Origin: Hypomesus transpacificus
Lineage: Eukaryota; Chordata; Actinopteri; Osmeriformes; Osmeridae
NCBI RefSeq assembly: GCF_021917145.1
Contig: NC_061074.1
Span: forward strand, 2,231,487-2,295,486
Direction of reading: 5' to 3'
Length of the DNA: 64,000 nt
The translations under genes and the position numbers were made by a program. A model generated the notes under the pieces. That model did not search any database, was not told the DNA's origin, and worked only from the letters and a program-made list of their open reading frames with translations. This document shows, in pieces, positions 24,078 through 35,579 of this stretch (its first letter is position 1; each line of letters begins with the position of its first letter).

Positions 24078-24672
24078 TACAGTGGAATGAATTTTAGGTT
24101 GTTAACCATTTAAATAGCAGACACCCATACATGAGAAGCAAAACATTTCCAACCCACCTCCAGGTAAGAACATTGCAATACTTTTTTTATAAAAAAAAGT
24201 TTGATAAATGTAAAACACCAGGAACATAAAAAACGCATAATAAGAGTTAATGAGAATTGTCTTCAAATTTCAAGTAGATGAATATTCTTCTACATTTGGA
24301 AAGGTTTTATGAAACAATTTGAAAATATTTCTCTTCAGAAACATTCTATTTTGATTTGGTTGTCAAATATTTGTAGTTGACCTGCAGAGACAGAGTAGGA
24401 AACAAACTTCCCTATAGTTTTTCTACAGTTTTAGCGGAATTATCCATATCTATACTATGATGTGTGTGGAGAGATACACAGTTACACAAATACCAAGATC
24501 TGGGTTTGTTCTGATAGTGTTTTGCTCAGGTATTTTTACACTGTATTTCACTGCAGGAAAATCCTATGAATTAGTTATATCATCAGATCTGGTAGAACGT
24601 AACAAAACCTTGTGACTCATTACAGTAACTAAACTAAACTGTCTCTTTAGCACCACAGAACACAACTCAAGA

Positions 24673-25530
24673 ATGGACTTAATTTGCTTCGAAAACGTTG
24701 AAAACGACACACTGAATGAGTTTGGCCATGCGGTTTACGTGATGGGCTGGGTAGTCTTTTCCTTGGGCATCCCAGTCACCTTCCTGGCCATTTGTCTACT
24801 CTACTGCCTGATCTGTGCTAATCACGTTGCGCCCATCTTCATCATCAATCTGCTGATCTCAGACCTCCTACAGATGTGTGTTATACCGCTCAGCCTCAAG
24901 GGCTACTGCCATTTTGTGGTGTCGCTTGGGTACTACATTGGCCTGACAACAAGTGTGTGCTTCATGGTGTGCATCGCTCTGGAGAGGTACCTGGTGGTTG
25001 TCTTTCCCCTCTGGTACCGTTTCCGATGCAAAGTTAAGTATTGCGTCATTGTGTCCTCCATCATCTGGCTGTTCCCCTTTGTCAAGATCGGCATGGAATC
25101 CTACCTGCTGTCTGGTGAGGCCTCGCTGATCCTAACCTCTGTCCTGATCCTGATCCCACTTCCGCTGCTGATCTTCTTCTTGGTGGGAACGCTGAGAGCT
25201 CTGTCCGTCTCCATTTCTGTTCCCCTGCTGGAGAAGATACGCATTATTGGCGTATTGGTGCTGGTTCTGGGGATCTACTGTCTTCTCTTCCTCCCACGAG
25301 TCATATTTTTCCTGTTGGTTGCTATGCACAGCCCTGTGGCGACACCGCTGGGGGGATTCCTGGTGCTGCTCAACCCCTTGGTGGATCCCCTTCTCTATGT
25401 GTTTATACGGAGGGGGGCCTGTCCCTGTTCCTGTCTGGATAGGCTGCTGCCTGGAGAGCACAACCTTACCCAGACCACCACAAGCGTGACTAATAATCCC
25501 ACTTTGACCACTGTGACTGGAACCTTGTGA
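24673..25530 (+). CDS. Class A (rhodopsin-like) G-protein-coupled receptor, single exon, 285 aa
   Basis: Intact intronless ORF with seven hydrophobic segments at about residues 22-46, 54-75, 85-108, 122-142, 152-174, 190-215 and 225-246. Family marks are the TM2 aspartate (SDLL, D64), E-R-Y at 104-106 ending TM3, and DPLLY at 238-242 as a variant of NPxxY. One N-glycosylation sequon (NDT) lies in a very short extracellular N-terminus. It lacks the usual TM1 GN motif and the TM6 CWxP (FLPR here). The C-tail is Thr-rich with a CPCSC cysteine cluster suited to palmitoylation. General look is of the small peptide/lipid or proton-sensing-like receptors expanded in fish. Ligand and orthology are unknown. 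A polyadenylation signal lies 62 bp downstream. Confidence 0.85.
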   Translation: MDLICFENVENDTLNEFGHAVYVMGWVVFSLGIPVTFLAICLLYCLICANHVAPIFIINLLISDLLQMCVIPLSLKGYCHFVVSLGYYIGLTTSVCFMVCIALERYLVVVFPLWYRFRCKVKYCVIVSSIIWLFPFVKIGMESYLLSGEASLILTSVLILIPLPLLIFFLVGTLRALSVSISVPLLEKIRIIGVLVLVLGIYCLLFLPRVIFFLLVAMHSPVATPLGGFLVLLNPLVDPLLYVFIRRGACPCSCLDRLLPGEHNLTQTTTSVTNNPTLTTVTGTL

Positions 25531-25591
25531 GGAGGAAATGAGATAGAGCACAAAGGTTTGGTTGCAGGAAGTGTGGTACTAAAATCAACTA

Positions 25592-25597
25592 AATAAA
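25592..25597 (+). terminator. Polyadenylation signal of the GPCR gene
   Basis: AATAAA shortly after the stop codon. No other candidate is closer. Confidence 0.6.
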
Positions 25598-25859
25598 GTG
25601 TTGGTAGTGACCATGATTCAACTGGAAAAAAGCCATCAGATGGTTCCAGACATTTACAGACCAAACTATAAAAATAAAAAGTTGGAGAACATTTATTGAT
25701 ATAAGACATAAGAAATTGAACATTTACAAAATAAATTGTGTTTTATTGGAATTGTATTCATAAATCAATAAGATTCCCAAAAACAGTTTTCATCTTCATA
25801 ATTTAAGCTCCTGGTATCACCAGATGATTAGTAATAGGCAGGCTCAAAAGCCATTTGGG

Positions 25860-27740
25860 TCAAGTTCAAGTCTTTTATGTGTCAGGTACACAGAACAACA
25901 CAAGGTTAGACTGGGCACTGAAATTCTTAAGACAAGACAATGCAAGCACCTGGCATTACATAACATATAAGTACACGGAACACAATTTACATCAATACTG
26001 AGCTTAGATAAGTGAAACTTCCTAAATATACAGAGAGCAATAAATATCGACTATACTAACCCTAATACTAAAACTTCCTAAATTACAGATAACAATAGAT
26101 AGTACACTATACTAACCCTAAATGCACAAAAAAAACTGTTTCAACCCTATAACCTATTCTAACCTAAGTGGAGTACAGTACAAAAGTGCAAATTTGCAGA
26201 TCAGTGACTATGTCAATGACCATACAGGAGCCTGTTGGCGAGGTACAGTGAGGTACAGTAGTGCAAGTTACTGATTGAGCAACCAGTAGCTGAAAGTGAC
26301 AGTGTATAAGTGACTAGTGTGCAGAAAAACAATGTCCATATCAGTGTCCACTCAGAAGCCTGATGGCCCTTGGGTAGAAACTGTTGTCCAGTCTGCGTGT
26401 GCGCGACCGGATGCTGCGGTAACGCCTGCCAGAAGACAACGGGGTAAAGAGACTAAAGGATGGGTGGGAACAGTCTGTTAGAATCCTGCCAACTTTCCTT
26501 AAGCAACGTGTGTGGTAGGTGTCCTGTAGGGCTGGGAGCTTCCTGCCGATGATGAACTCAGCAGAACGGACCACACTTCGTAGGGCCTTGCGGTCCCGGT
26601 CTGTGCAGCTCCCATACCACACTGTAATACAACCAGTCAGAATGCTCTCTATAGTGCATCTGTAAAAGTTAGTGAGGATGACTGAGTCCATAACAAACTT
26701 CTTCAGTCTCCTCAGGAAGAAGAGGCGCTTACGGGCCGCTTTGACCACCTTGTCCGTGTGAACAGACCAGGTGAGGTCATTGCTGATGTTCACCCCGAGG
26801 AACTTGAGGCAGCTGACCTTCTCCACTTCCGATCCATTGATGAGTAGGGGTGCATGCTCCTCCTCCTGCCGCCTCCTATAGTCCACAATCATCTCCTTGG
26901 TCTTGCTGATGTTAAGAGAGAGGTTATTGTCTTGACACCATGATGTCAGGGTGTCAACCTCCCCTCTGTAGGCTAACTCGTCACTGTCAGAGATGAGGCC
27001 TACGATGGTTGTGTCGTCAGCAAACTTGACAAGGAGGTTGGAGCTGTGCGTTGCCGCACAGTCGTTGGTGAACAAGGAGAACAGGAGAGGGCTGAGCACA
27101 CAGCCCTGGGGGGTGCCTGTGTTGGTGATCAGTACGGATGAGGTGCGGTCCCCGATTCTCACCACCTGTGGCCTCCCCGTCAGGAAGTGGAAGATCCACT
27201 TGCAGAGGGAGGTGCTCAGTCCCAGGTCCACAAGCTTGGAGACCAGTCTGGAGGGGATGATGGTGTTGAATGCAGAGCTGTAGTCAATGAACAGCATCCT
27301 CACATATGTATTCCCCTTGTCCAGGTGGGAGAGAGCGGTGTGCATAGTTAGAGCGATGGCATCGTCTGTAGACCTGTTGGACCGGTATGCAAACTGCATA
27401 GGGTCCAGTGTGGGGGGCAGCGAGGAGCAGATGAATGATTTGACTAGCCGCTCAAAGCACTTCATGATGACAGAGGTCAGTGCTATTGGGCGATAGTCGT
27501 TCAAACATGTGACCTTGGTATTCTTGGGCACAAGGATAATGGTGGTCCTCTTGAAGCAGGTGGGCAGTACAGACAGGTTAAGGGAGAGGTTGAAGCAGGA
27601 GTCTGGCTTCAGACTCGATGGGGCAGTCCATGGTGTCCATGGTGCACATGTTGCATTCACAGCTCAGCGCTACGGGGAAGGTGACAAAAGGGTCGACATT
27701 GGGGGGGCAGTCAGGCAGGCGAGCCTCCCCAAGCATATAC
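25860..27740 (-). mobile_element. L2/Maui-type LINE, 5'-truncated, long RT frame intact
   Basis: The minus-strand frame 27,660-26,341 (439 codons) is open throughout. It shows [27 protein letters not shown] (motif A), [25 protein letters not shown] (motif C), LKFLGVNIS and a C-terminal block ending in a basic tail. The endonuclease is missing. About 480 bp of 3' untranslated sequence follows to near 25,860. Absence of internal stops suggests a relatively young copy. Confidence 0.85.
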
Positions 27741-27784
27741 AATGCCTTTTAAAATTCAAAATATGATGTCACTGATTTGCTTCT

Positions 27785-27975
27785 GTGACGGTATGTAATG
27801 GACGTTGCCACGCTCCGTCACTACAAGGCGTCGTTCGCCACTCGCTGGGCTTGAACGCACGACCTCTGACTTGCCAAGCGCGACCACTACCAGCTACGCC
27901 GAAGAAAAACTAGCTATTCTTTGACGCGGGTAGCCCATCAATACCTGAGGAGTGAGTTTCACAGGTTCGCATCCG
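27785..27975 (-). repeat. tRNA-like SINE
   Basis: The minus strand between 27,905 and 27,835 reads like a tRNA head: an A-box-like TAGCTGGTAGTGG and a B-box-like GTGCGTTCAAGCCC. The outer ends contain GTGACGG and GTAACGG. No functional tRNA is expected. Confidence 0.5.
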
Positions 27976-28061
27976 TTACACTTCCATATCCTTGTCTTTG
28001 TCCCGTATCCATGCAATAGTGCGGTCCTGAAACTGCAGCTCTCCGGCTCTCCTGGGAGCCA

Positions 28062-28159
28062 GGGCTAAAGTGAGACTGAGGACTTCAAATTGACGTCAAA
28101 CCTTTTGACTCAGAGAATGTTTATTTTTCCGCTAGAGATCCTCAGTCTCACTTTAGCCC
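28062..28159. repeat. Perfect 21-bp hairpin
   Basis: The stem GGGCTAAAGTGAGACTGAGG at 28,062 is exactly complementary to 28,139-28,159, with a 56-bp loop that contains a TGACGTCA palindrome. Confidence 0.8.
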
Positions 28160-28172
28160 ATGGATTTTTTCA

Positions 28173-28420
28173 CAGAAATATGTGTGTGTCACTGACATCA
28201 TCATGGGCACTGTGCCCAATAATTACAGGAATCTGTGTGTGTGCCACCAATTTTATCACAGGCACTGTGCACTATCTACAGTTCAAGTAATCTGTATTTG
28301 TGTTTCACTGACATTTTAATCACCAACAGCATCACGGCACTGTGCACTAGTCGATCTATAATTCCAGAAATGTGTGTGCCACCAACTGCATCATGGACAC
28401 TGCAATAGTCAAGTAAAGTT
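28173..28420 (+). repeat. 248-bp direct repeat, left copy
   Basis: Nearly identical in sequence and length to 29,598-29,845. Internally made of about four degenerate 55-60-bp units built around GGCACTGTGC and TCTGTGTGTG. Confidence 0.85.
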
Positions 28421-28935
28421 CCCACATAAATTGTTTTGGATGAATTTGAGCGCTATTGTAATATAAACACGAAGACTCATATTATTATATTTGCCGAAAA
28501 TTACAACCAAAATGTTTACCTAAAAGATTCAGACTTTTGATAAAATATGCAGGGATCAAGCCTCAGTTCTTATTTGTGCGAAATGGGAACAGAAAATACA
28601 ATACTATTTTACAGCATTGCATAGCACCAATAAAAAAATACAGACGTTAATGTAAACTCAGCAAACGTCCCTTAGGCAGATCTGTACGTGCAAGAGCTGT
28701 ATGGTGAATTTCGCCAACAATTATGACAACTGACTCAACCATTGGCATGTAATGACGTTTGTTATGAACTAAATGTCTAGATGTTTGTCTAAGTCTAAGA
28801 CTGTTATAACAGGAAACCAATAAAATACATTTTGATCAACATAACACAAGCAATTGATAACATAGGAAACAAAAGACAATACATAATAATTTGCATGAAG
28901 ATTTGTTGCATGAAGATTAGTTGCATAAAGATTAG

Positions 28936-29409
28936 TTATGGAGTTAGATTAGTTTCATAATTCAAACAAACAAACGCAACACGATTCAAACAAACTTAAC
29001 ATGATCCAAACAAACGTAAATTGTAGCTAAAATTGTAGACATCTGATAGGCTGCAGAGGATATCTTTTAGAAAAAATGCATTTGTGGATCAAAGCGCGTC
29101 AGGAAAGTTCCAAAAATCCACACGAACGAATGCAAGGATTCACACCAACGAATGCAGGGATTTGTAACTTGTGTTTGTCAGGTTGCAAACGAATGTAATA
29201 GGGTCATTTATTTGTGAATCGCGTTACATTTGTGAATCACGAAATACATTTGTGAATCGTGTTACGTTTGTTTGAATCGTGTTACGTTTGTTTGTTTGAA
29301 TCGTGTTATGTTTGTATGAATCGTGTTACGTTTGTTTGGATCGTGTTAAGTTTGTTTGAATCGTGTTGCGTTCGTTTGTTTGAATTATGAAACTAATCTA
29401 ACTCCATAA
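28936..29409. mobile_element. MITE with TTAG target duplication
   Basis: About 80-bp terminal inverted repeats begin TTATGGAGTTAGATTAG and contain repeated ACAAACAAACG motifs. TTAG flanks both ends. The right arm continues as a tandem array of roughly 20-bp TTTGAATCGTGTTACG units. No ORF. Confidence 0.75.
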
Positions 29410-29597
29410 TTAGTTGCCATCTAGCAAATGTGTTTAAAATAATGAGAAATTGCTTCTGTGATGTGCAAAAGTGACTAGAATTGATGATGTGGAGGTTGAA
29501 CAACTAGCCTACTTCAGAGATGACAGACAAAGCCTGAGAAGGATTGTCATCACCAGTTGCAGCACAGGAACTACACTATCTAGCCTACCTATAATTC

Positions 29598-29845
29598 CAG
29601 AAATCTGTGTGTGTCACTGACATAATCACGGGCACTGTGCCCTATAATTACAGGAATCTGTGTGTGTGCCACCAATTTCATCACAGGCACTGTGCACTAT
29701 CTACAGTTCAAGTAATCTGTATTTGTGTTTCACTGACATTTTAATCACCAACAGCATCACGGCACTGTGCACTAGTCGATCTATAATTCCAGAAATTTGT
29801 GTGCCACCAACTGCATCACGGACACTGCAATAGTCAAGTAAAGTT
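29598..29845 (+). repeat. 248-bp direct repeat, right copy
   Basis: Pairs with 28,173-28,420; only a few substitutions. From 29,846 to 30,878 there is no further gene or clear repeat. This interval is the upstream region of PANX1. Confidence 0.85.
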
Positions 29846-30878
29846 TTAACGTTAGCTACCTAAATTTAGTGTCGTCCTTGCACTTACATATAGCCTCGTT
29901 TTGTGGAACTCAATAGTAACTTAGTCAACCATGTCCTTTTTTCACAACTTGCAACTCTAAAGCCTAAAGCCTGAACTAGCCATAACATCAACTTCAGCTA
30001 GCGTTAGCTATTAGCTACGGAACCTATGCCAGTGAAAGAGCGACTTGTGATTGGATAGAATATTCGCTGGAGGGGGGCGTGTACAGTGAAAGGTTTATTC
30101 GTTTCAAGTTACTAGACCTCTCTACGGTGCACTTTAGTACACCAAATACTTATATGCATTAGCTGAACATGAAGGCTTTACAAAATAATTTTTGAAATGC
30201 ATATGCTTACTCCTGTCGTCGGTTATGTTATCTAGATGTTTTATGTACTTCTACTGCCCCTGGACAGAAAACAAAAACTCAAAAGTGGTAAGGAAATAGA
30301 AAAGTAAAAAAAAAAATGGATACCGTCTCTTAAAACTTTGTTTATTTTGTTTTAAACATCTCAAATCTTTCCAATTTGAAACAAAAACGGCCTACAAACA
30401 ATTATGTAAATATTTGTTGAAGGTTTCACACAAACGTACCTGAAATTTGAACATAATTAACTCTATGGGTAAAGGAAGGAAGGATGGAAGAGGACAAGAG
30501 AGGAATATTCGAACAACGTTTTGGAATGTAGCCGCACATCTTCCGGAAGGTAGGTAGTAGCAACATCAAAGTTGCGAGAAGAAAAGTTGTTGATTGTCGT
30601 TGTTGTTCAGGACTCACTATGATTATATTTGCAACCGAGGTCGGGCTACTGGCTACATGAATTAAACAACTTGAAAGAGTTTGGGTAAATATAAATGAAA
30701 AGTTATTTAATTTCAGAGGCTTTAGCCTACGTTAAACTTTTCGAAGCGGTTTCTACAATGGCCCGATTCCATCTCAAGGGCGCATGATCTACAGAAAAAC
30801 TTCTAACTTAGTTTCGATTTAATTTGATCTACGATCAACACTACGGACTTAACAATTGAGAAAAATACAACAACAACC

Positions 30879-33226
30879 ATGGCAATCGCACATGTCGCAA
30901 CTGAATACATGTTCAGCGATTTTCTCCTGAAAGAGCCTGCTCAGGGAGGCTATCGCACCCTGCGCACAGACCTTGCCGTGGATAAGATGGTCACATGTGT
31001 GGCTGTGGGACTCCCTCTCCTTCTCATCTCTTTAGCCTTCGCGCAGGAAGTCTCAGTTGGTGAGGTTACGTCTGATACAGTTAATGCTGTCTGTTGTGTT
31101 TAAGTTTCATGTGGTAATTTGTCGTGATCTGATGATCTCCCTGTTAACTACTCTCTCCCAGGTGCTCAGATAAGCTGTTTCCCACCCAGCAATTTTTCCT
31201 GGCGGCAAGCAACATATGTGGATTCCTATTGTTGGGCAGCAGTACATACACACACACTACCTTTATGGTTACATAAGGTGAGACAAGCACGCGCACACAC
31301 ATTCAGACTTCATGTCACACATTTGGTTATAAATAGCCTACTACAAAGGCACACTAATGATAGTTTATTTGTCTAACAACAATCTAGTTCTTCAATGCAT
31401 TTGATAGTTGCTATGTTAGCCCCGATACTGTATTTGCGCACCATGTTTTTGGGCCTGTATGCGTTCAACCCTCTCCAACTCTTGATATTTTCCTCTTCTC
31501 CCTCCCCCTCCGTCCCTCCCGGCAGTTCTTCCCTTACATGTTGCTGCTTGTTGCGGTGATGATGTACGGCCCGGCACTGTTCTGGCGTTTCTCCGCGGCT
31601 CCCAGACTGCAGTCTGACCTCAGCTTCATCATGGAGGAGCTCGACCGCAGCTACAACCGGGCCGTCACTCTGGCCAAACGCATGGCCACCTCAAGGGTCC
31701 TGGCCACCGACAGGTAGCCACAGAAGCTGTTGTTAGTAGTCCGTTGAAATTGAATTGTTTATTATGATGTTTAACACAGCGCTATTCACGGAAGGTATGA
31801 CGATCGGAAAACAAAATCCGGCCAATCTTTCTACTTACTATGTGCGTTGTTATGCGCCAAAGCAAAGCAAATTCTTCATGTGTAAACCTACTTGGCAATA
31901 AACTAGATTCAAATTTTGATCTACTCTTCCCCTTGACTTTGCCATCTGTTGCGGTCTGTCTCTCCCCCGCCTCCCTCCAGCGACCCCACCGAGGGGTGTT
32001 TCATGTACCCTGTGGTGGAGAAGTACCTGATGACCAAGCGCTGCTCACGGGTGTTGCTGTGGCGCTACCTGTTGTGTCGTGGTCTGACCCTGATCACTCT
32101 GCTGTGTGCCTGCGTCTACCTGGGCTACTACCTCCGTCTGGCGTCCGTCACAGACCAGTTTGGCTGTCGGCTGCGCTCCGGCCTGCTGGCCTCAGACATG
32201 TCCATCCCAGAACAGGTCCAGTGCAAACTCATTGCAGTGGGGGTGTTCTCATTGTTGAGGTAACTCAAATGACTCAAATCACCTGAACTAATTACCTCTA
32301 GCGAAGAGTTTTTTATTAATTTGTTTTGTGCCTGTATTCAGGCTTGTCAGTATTGTTGTAAATGTGTACACGTTCATTTCTAAATTTGAGTGTGTCATTT
32401 CAGCTTCGTCAACCTAGTGCTGTTCATTGCACTGGTTCCTGTGGTGATATACGCCAGTATCCGACCTCTCCTCTGCCAAAGATTTGACTACTTCCTAAAA
32501 CCTTACCAATCCCTGCCCACTGTGAGTGTTCTGCCCACTCCTGATGGCCATTGGGACGACCTTGCCCTGTATCTGCTTTTCCTGGAGGAAAACCTCAGCG
32601 AACTCAAGTCCTACAAGTACATTAAGGTGTGTGTGTGTAACCTGTGATGAAAATCAATTTATATGTTTTATCAATATAAATCTGCATGTTTGTTCACATG
32701 CCGGTGTGTATGTTGAAATATGAAATATAAGTGTGTATACTGTACGATATATATTAATATAACACTAACTGTGTTTCAGGTGTTGGAGTTGCTCAGGAAG
32801 CGGGGTTTGTGTGAGGGGGAGGACTTTGACTCAATGGGACTGCTACAAACGCTCTGTCTGGTGAAAACAGATACCATTGATGGGAAGAACCCCAATACTA
32901 GCGATACCATTAAAACGAATGCTAACCCCAATGGGAACCCTGATTCTAAAGCTAACCCTGGATTAGCCAGACCGAGCAATGAGGCTGTAGCTCCCAGGAC
33001 AATCTCCCTGAACCCAGACCAGGGTCAGGGCGAAGGAATCGAGATGGAGGGTAAGTCTTGAAGTCTAATGAGTTGTTAGCATTTTTTATCTCCTCCAATC
33101 ATGGTCTCAATTTCACAAATGTGTTTGCGTGCCTTTTCAGAGTTATCTGCTATGTTGCGTAGAACCAGTGGGATGACAGGCAGTACAACAACTGAAGAAG
33201 GGGGTGTGCGACAGCGAGTAATCTGA
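30879..33226 (+). CDS. panx1: Pannexin 1 (447 aa), large-pore ATP-release channel
   Basis: Seven exons close in frame: 30,879-31,059; 31,162-31,277; 31,526-31,713; 31,981-32,259; 32,404-32,626; 32,780-33,050; 33,141-33,226. The start [20 protein letters not shown] is the conserved pannexin-1 N-terminus. Four membrane segments are visible, near residues 39-57, 100-120, 205-225 and 262-285. The two extracellular loops have paired cysteines (ISC...DSYC; FGC...VQC). The [14 protein letters not shown] block before the C-tail is also pannexin-typical. The second-loop glycosylation site of mammalian PANX1 is missing (LASDMS here), but loop 1 has N-F-S. The C-tail is long and Asn/Pro-rich, unlike mammals. 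Orthology to fish panx1a or panx1b is not decided. Confidence 0.93.
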
Positions 33227-33932
33227 GTTTCTGCTGACATGACGATAAAAGGACAGCCCCACCGAATTCACATCAGGGTCACCCGTATTGTCTCTGGAAC
33301 TGTTGACCCTAAACCTGGAGGACAGTACTTGTTTACAACTCTGCCAATGCCATGCCAAGCTGTTTATGACTTGGTTGCACTGCTTTAAAAGTTTTATTGC
33401 TGCAAAATTGGGAGAATTTGCTCTGTGTACTTTCACTGTTTAATCAAGTTAACAGGAATAATATACTTTGTATTATTGAATCTGTATTATTGGTCACTGA
33501 ACACTGAATGTAACTCTGACTGCAGTTCAGTGACTTGACATTATCTTGCCATTGCTCAGGAACCTTGCCAACATTATGGCTCATAATTTGGCTTTTTGGG
33601 GGGAAGGTGGGGAGAAGTAATTTTAATGCGACTGAACCACGAAAGCTAAAGGGGATGAAGATCGGGGTTTTGGTGCCTAGGTACATTTGTGTAAAATATT
33701 GAACCTGCATATCTGAAGAAGATAGTTTTTGTGTATTTGTGTTTGATGGTTTTACGTAGTAAATATAGATTATTATTTAGAAGAATTGTGTGTCTAATTA
33801 TTTTCTCTCTTGTCTTATTATTTTCTCTCTTTTTTTATTGAGTTATTATTTCGGATAAGTTTAGGATTTAGGAGCAACGTTAAATACTCCACCCACCCGG
33901 CCAACGCCGTGTAACGAAACGTGGTTTATTAT

Positions 33933-33940
33933 TGACGTCA
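33933..33940. promoter_or_regulatory. Full CRE palindrome upstream of AAMDC
   Basis: TGACGTCA lies about 200 bp before the AAMDC start codon, in a CpG-containing stretch. A CREB/ATF role is inferred from the motif only. Confidence 0.4.
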
Positions 33941-34092
33941 CTATACCAAAAGGCGAAACGCGTTGTTTACTTTGATTAATCGTAGCAAACGATTTTATAT
34001 CGTTGCTTTTTTGGTATGTAGAATTTTACATAATTCGAAAGACCTAAAAGCTAAATAGCTGTTGTTTGTTTTCTACTGCTGTTGTATTGTAA

Positions 34093-34797
<705 letters not shown>

Positions 34798-35011
34798 TGA
34801 TGTCATAGCTGTCAGGATGTTAACTCACCTGTGCCAACGCTGTGGAGGTTAATAGAGTACCATAACTGTGCCTGTGATGCAAAAAACAAAGCTGGTCAAT
34901 TAATGACATTTGTGTTGTACAACCTTTTATTATGGTGTGTGAAGCCAAGTACATTTAAAACCAGAAAAATTGACAATTAATAATGCACCTTTGCAGTTCA
35001 TTTGCACTCCA

Positions 35012-35017
35012 AATAAA
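35012..35017 (+). terminator. Polyadenylation signal of AAMDC
   Basis: AATAAA about 215 bp after the stop. On the opposite strand, TTTATT at 35,204-35,209 is the likely INTS4 signal. The two transcripts therefore end about 190 bp apart without obvious overlap. Confidence 0.6.
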
Positions 35018-35579
35018 AGTCTTATATTTTGGCAACATCTTTAACCTACAAATATGTTCTTGCAATTGTAACAAAGGAGTATATGAAACCAGTGTGTCAA
35101 AATCCTCTGCTGTAAGAAACAAATGTAATCCTGAATAATACCAAACACTTTTATACTACTAATCAGTCTCATTGATGTTGTGGACTGTGTTGCATAAGCT
35201 TGTTTTATTACATTACAATTGAGTGAGTCATTATGGAACAAGAAGTCCCATTCATTATTTGTCTCAGACAACTGGTGGGGAAGCAAACACAGTCCTTAAC
35301 TGTCAACCTGTCAGTGCTCCATACAAACTGTGGCTTTGTCTCCAAGGGACTTGCTTGAGTTGTATTTCGATCAGAAAGTCATAGAGCAGGGCAAGAACTA
35401 GCCTCTAAAACCCCTCACACTGTACACAGCTCCAGACAGGATCATCTCATTCACTGTAGGAAGGCTGTCAGCTCTTCTCCTCCCACCTCTCCAGACTCCA
35501 GCTTGGAGGTTCCTTTGTGGCCAGATCATGACTCTGCAGTGTCTGGGATATCAGGGTAGACAAGAGCAGGCTGCTGGGG

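Noticed and set aside
26993-27766. Plus-strand frames over the L2 element
   Set aside because: Antisense shadows of the reverse transcriptase frame.
27835-27905. Possible tRNA gene on the minus strand
   Set aside because: A- and B-box-like motifs exist, but a full cloverleaf and anticodon stem could not be drawn; fits a SINE head better.
30426-30617. Small minus-strand ORF upstream of PANX1
   Set aside because: No family resemblance, no splice context; likely chance in PANX1 upstream DNA.
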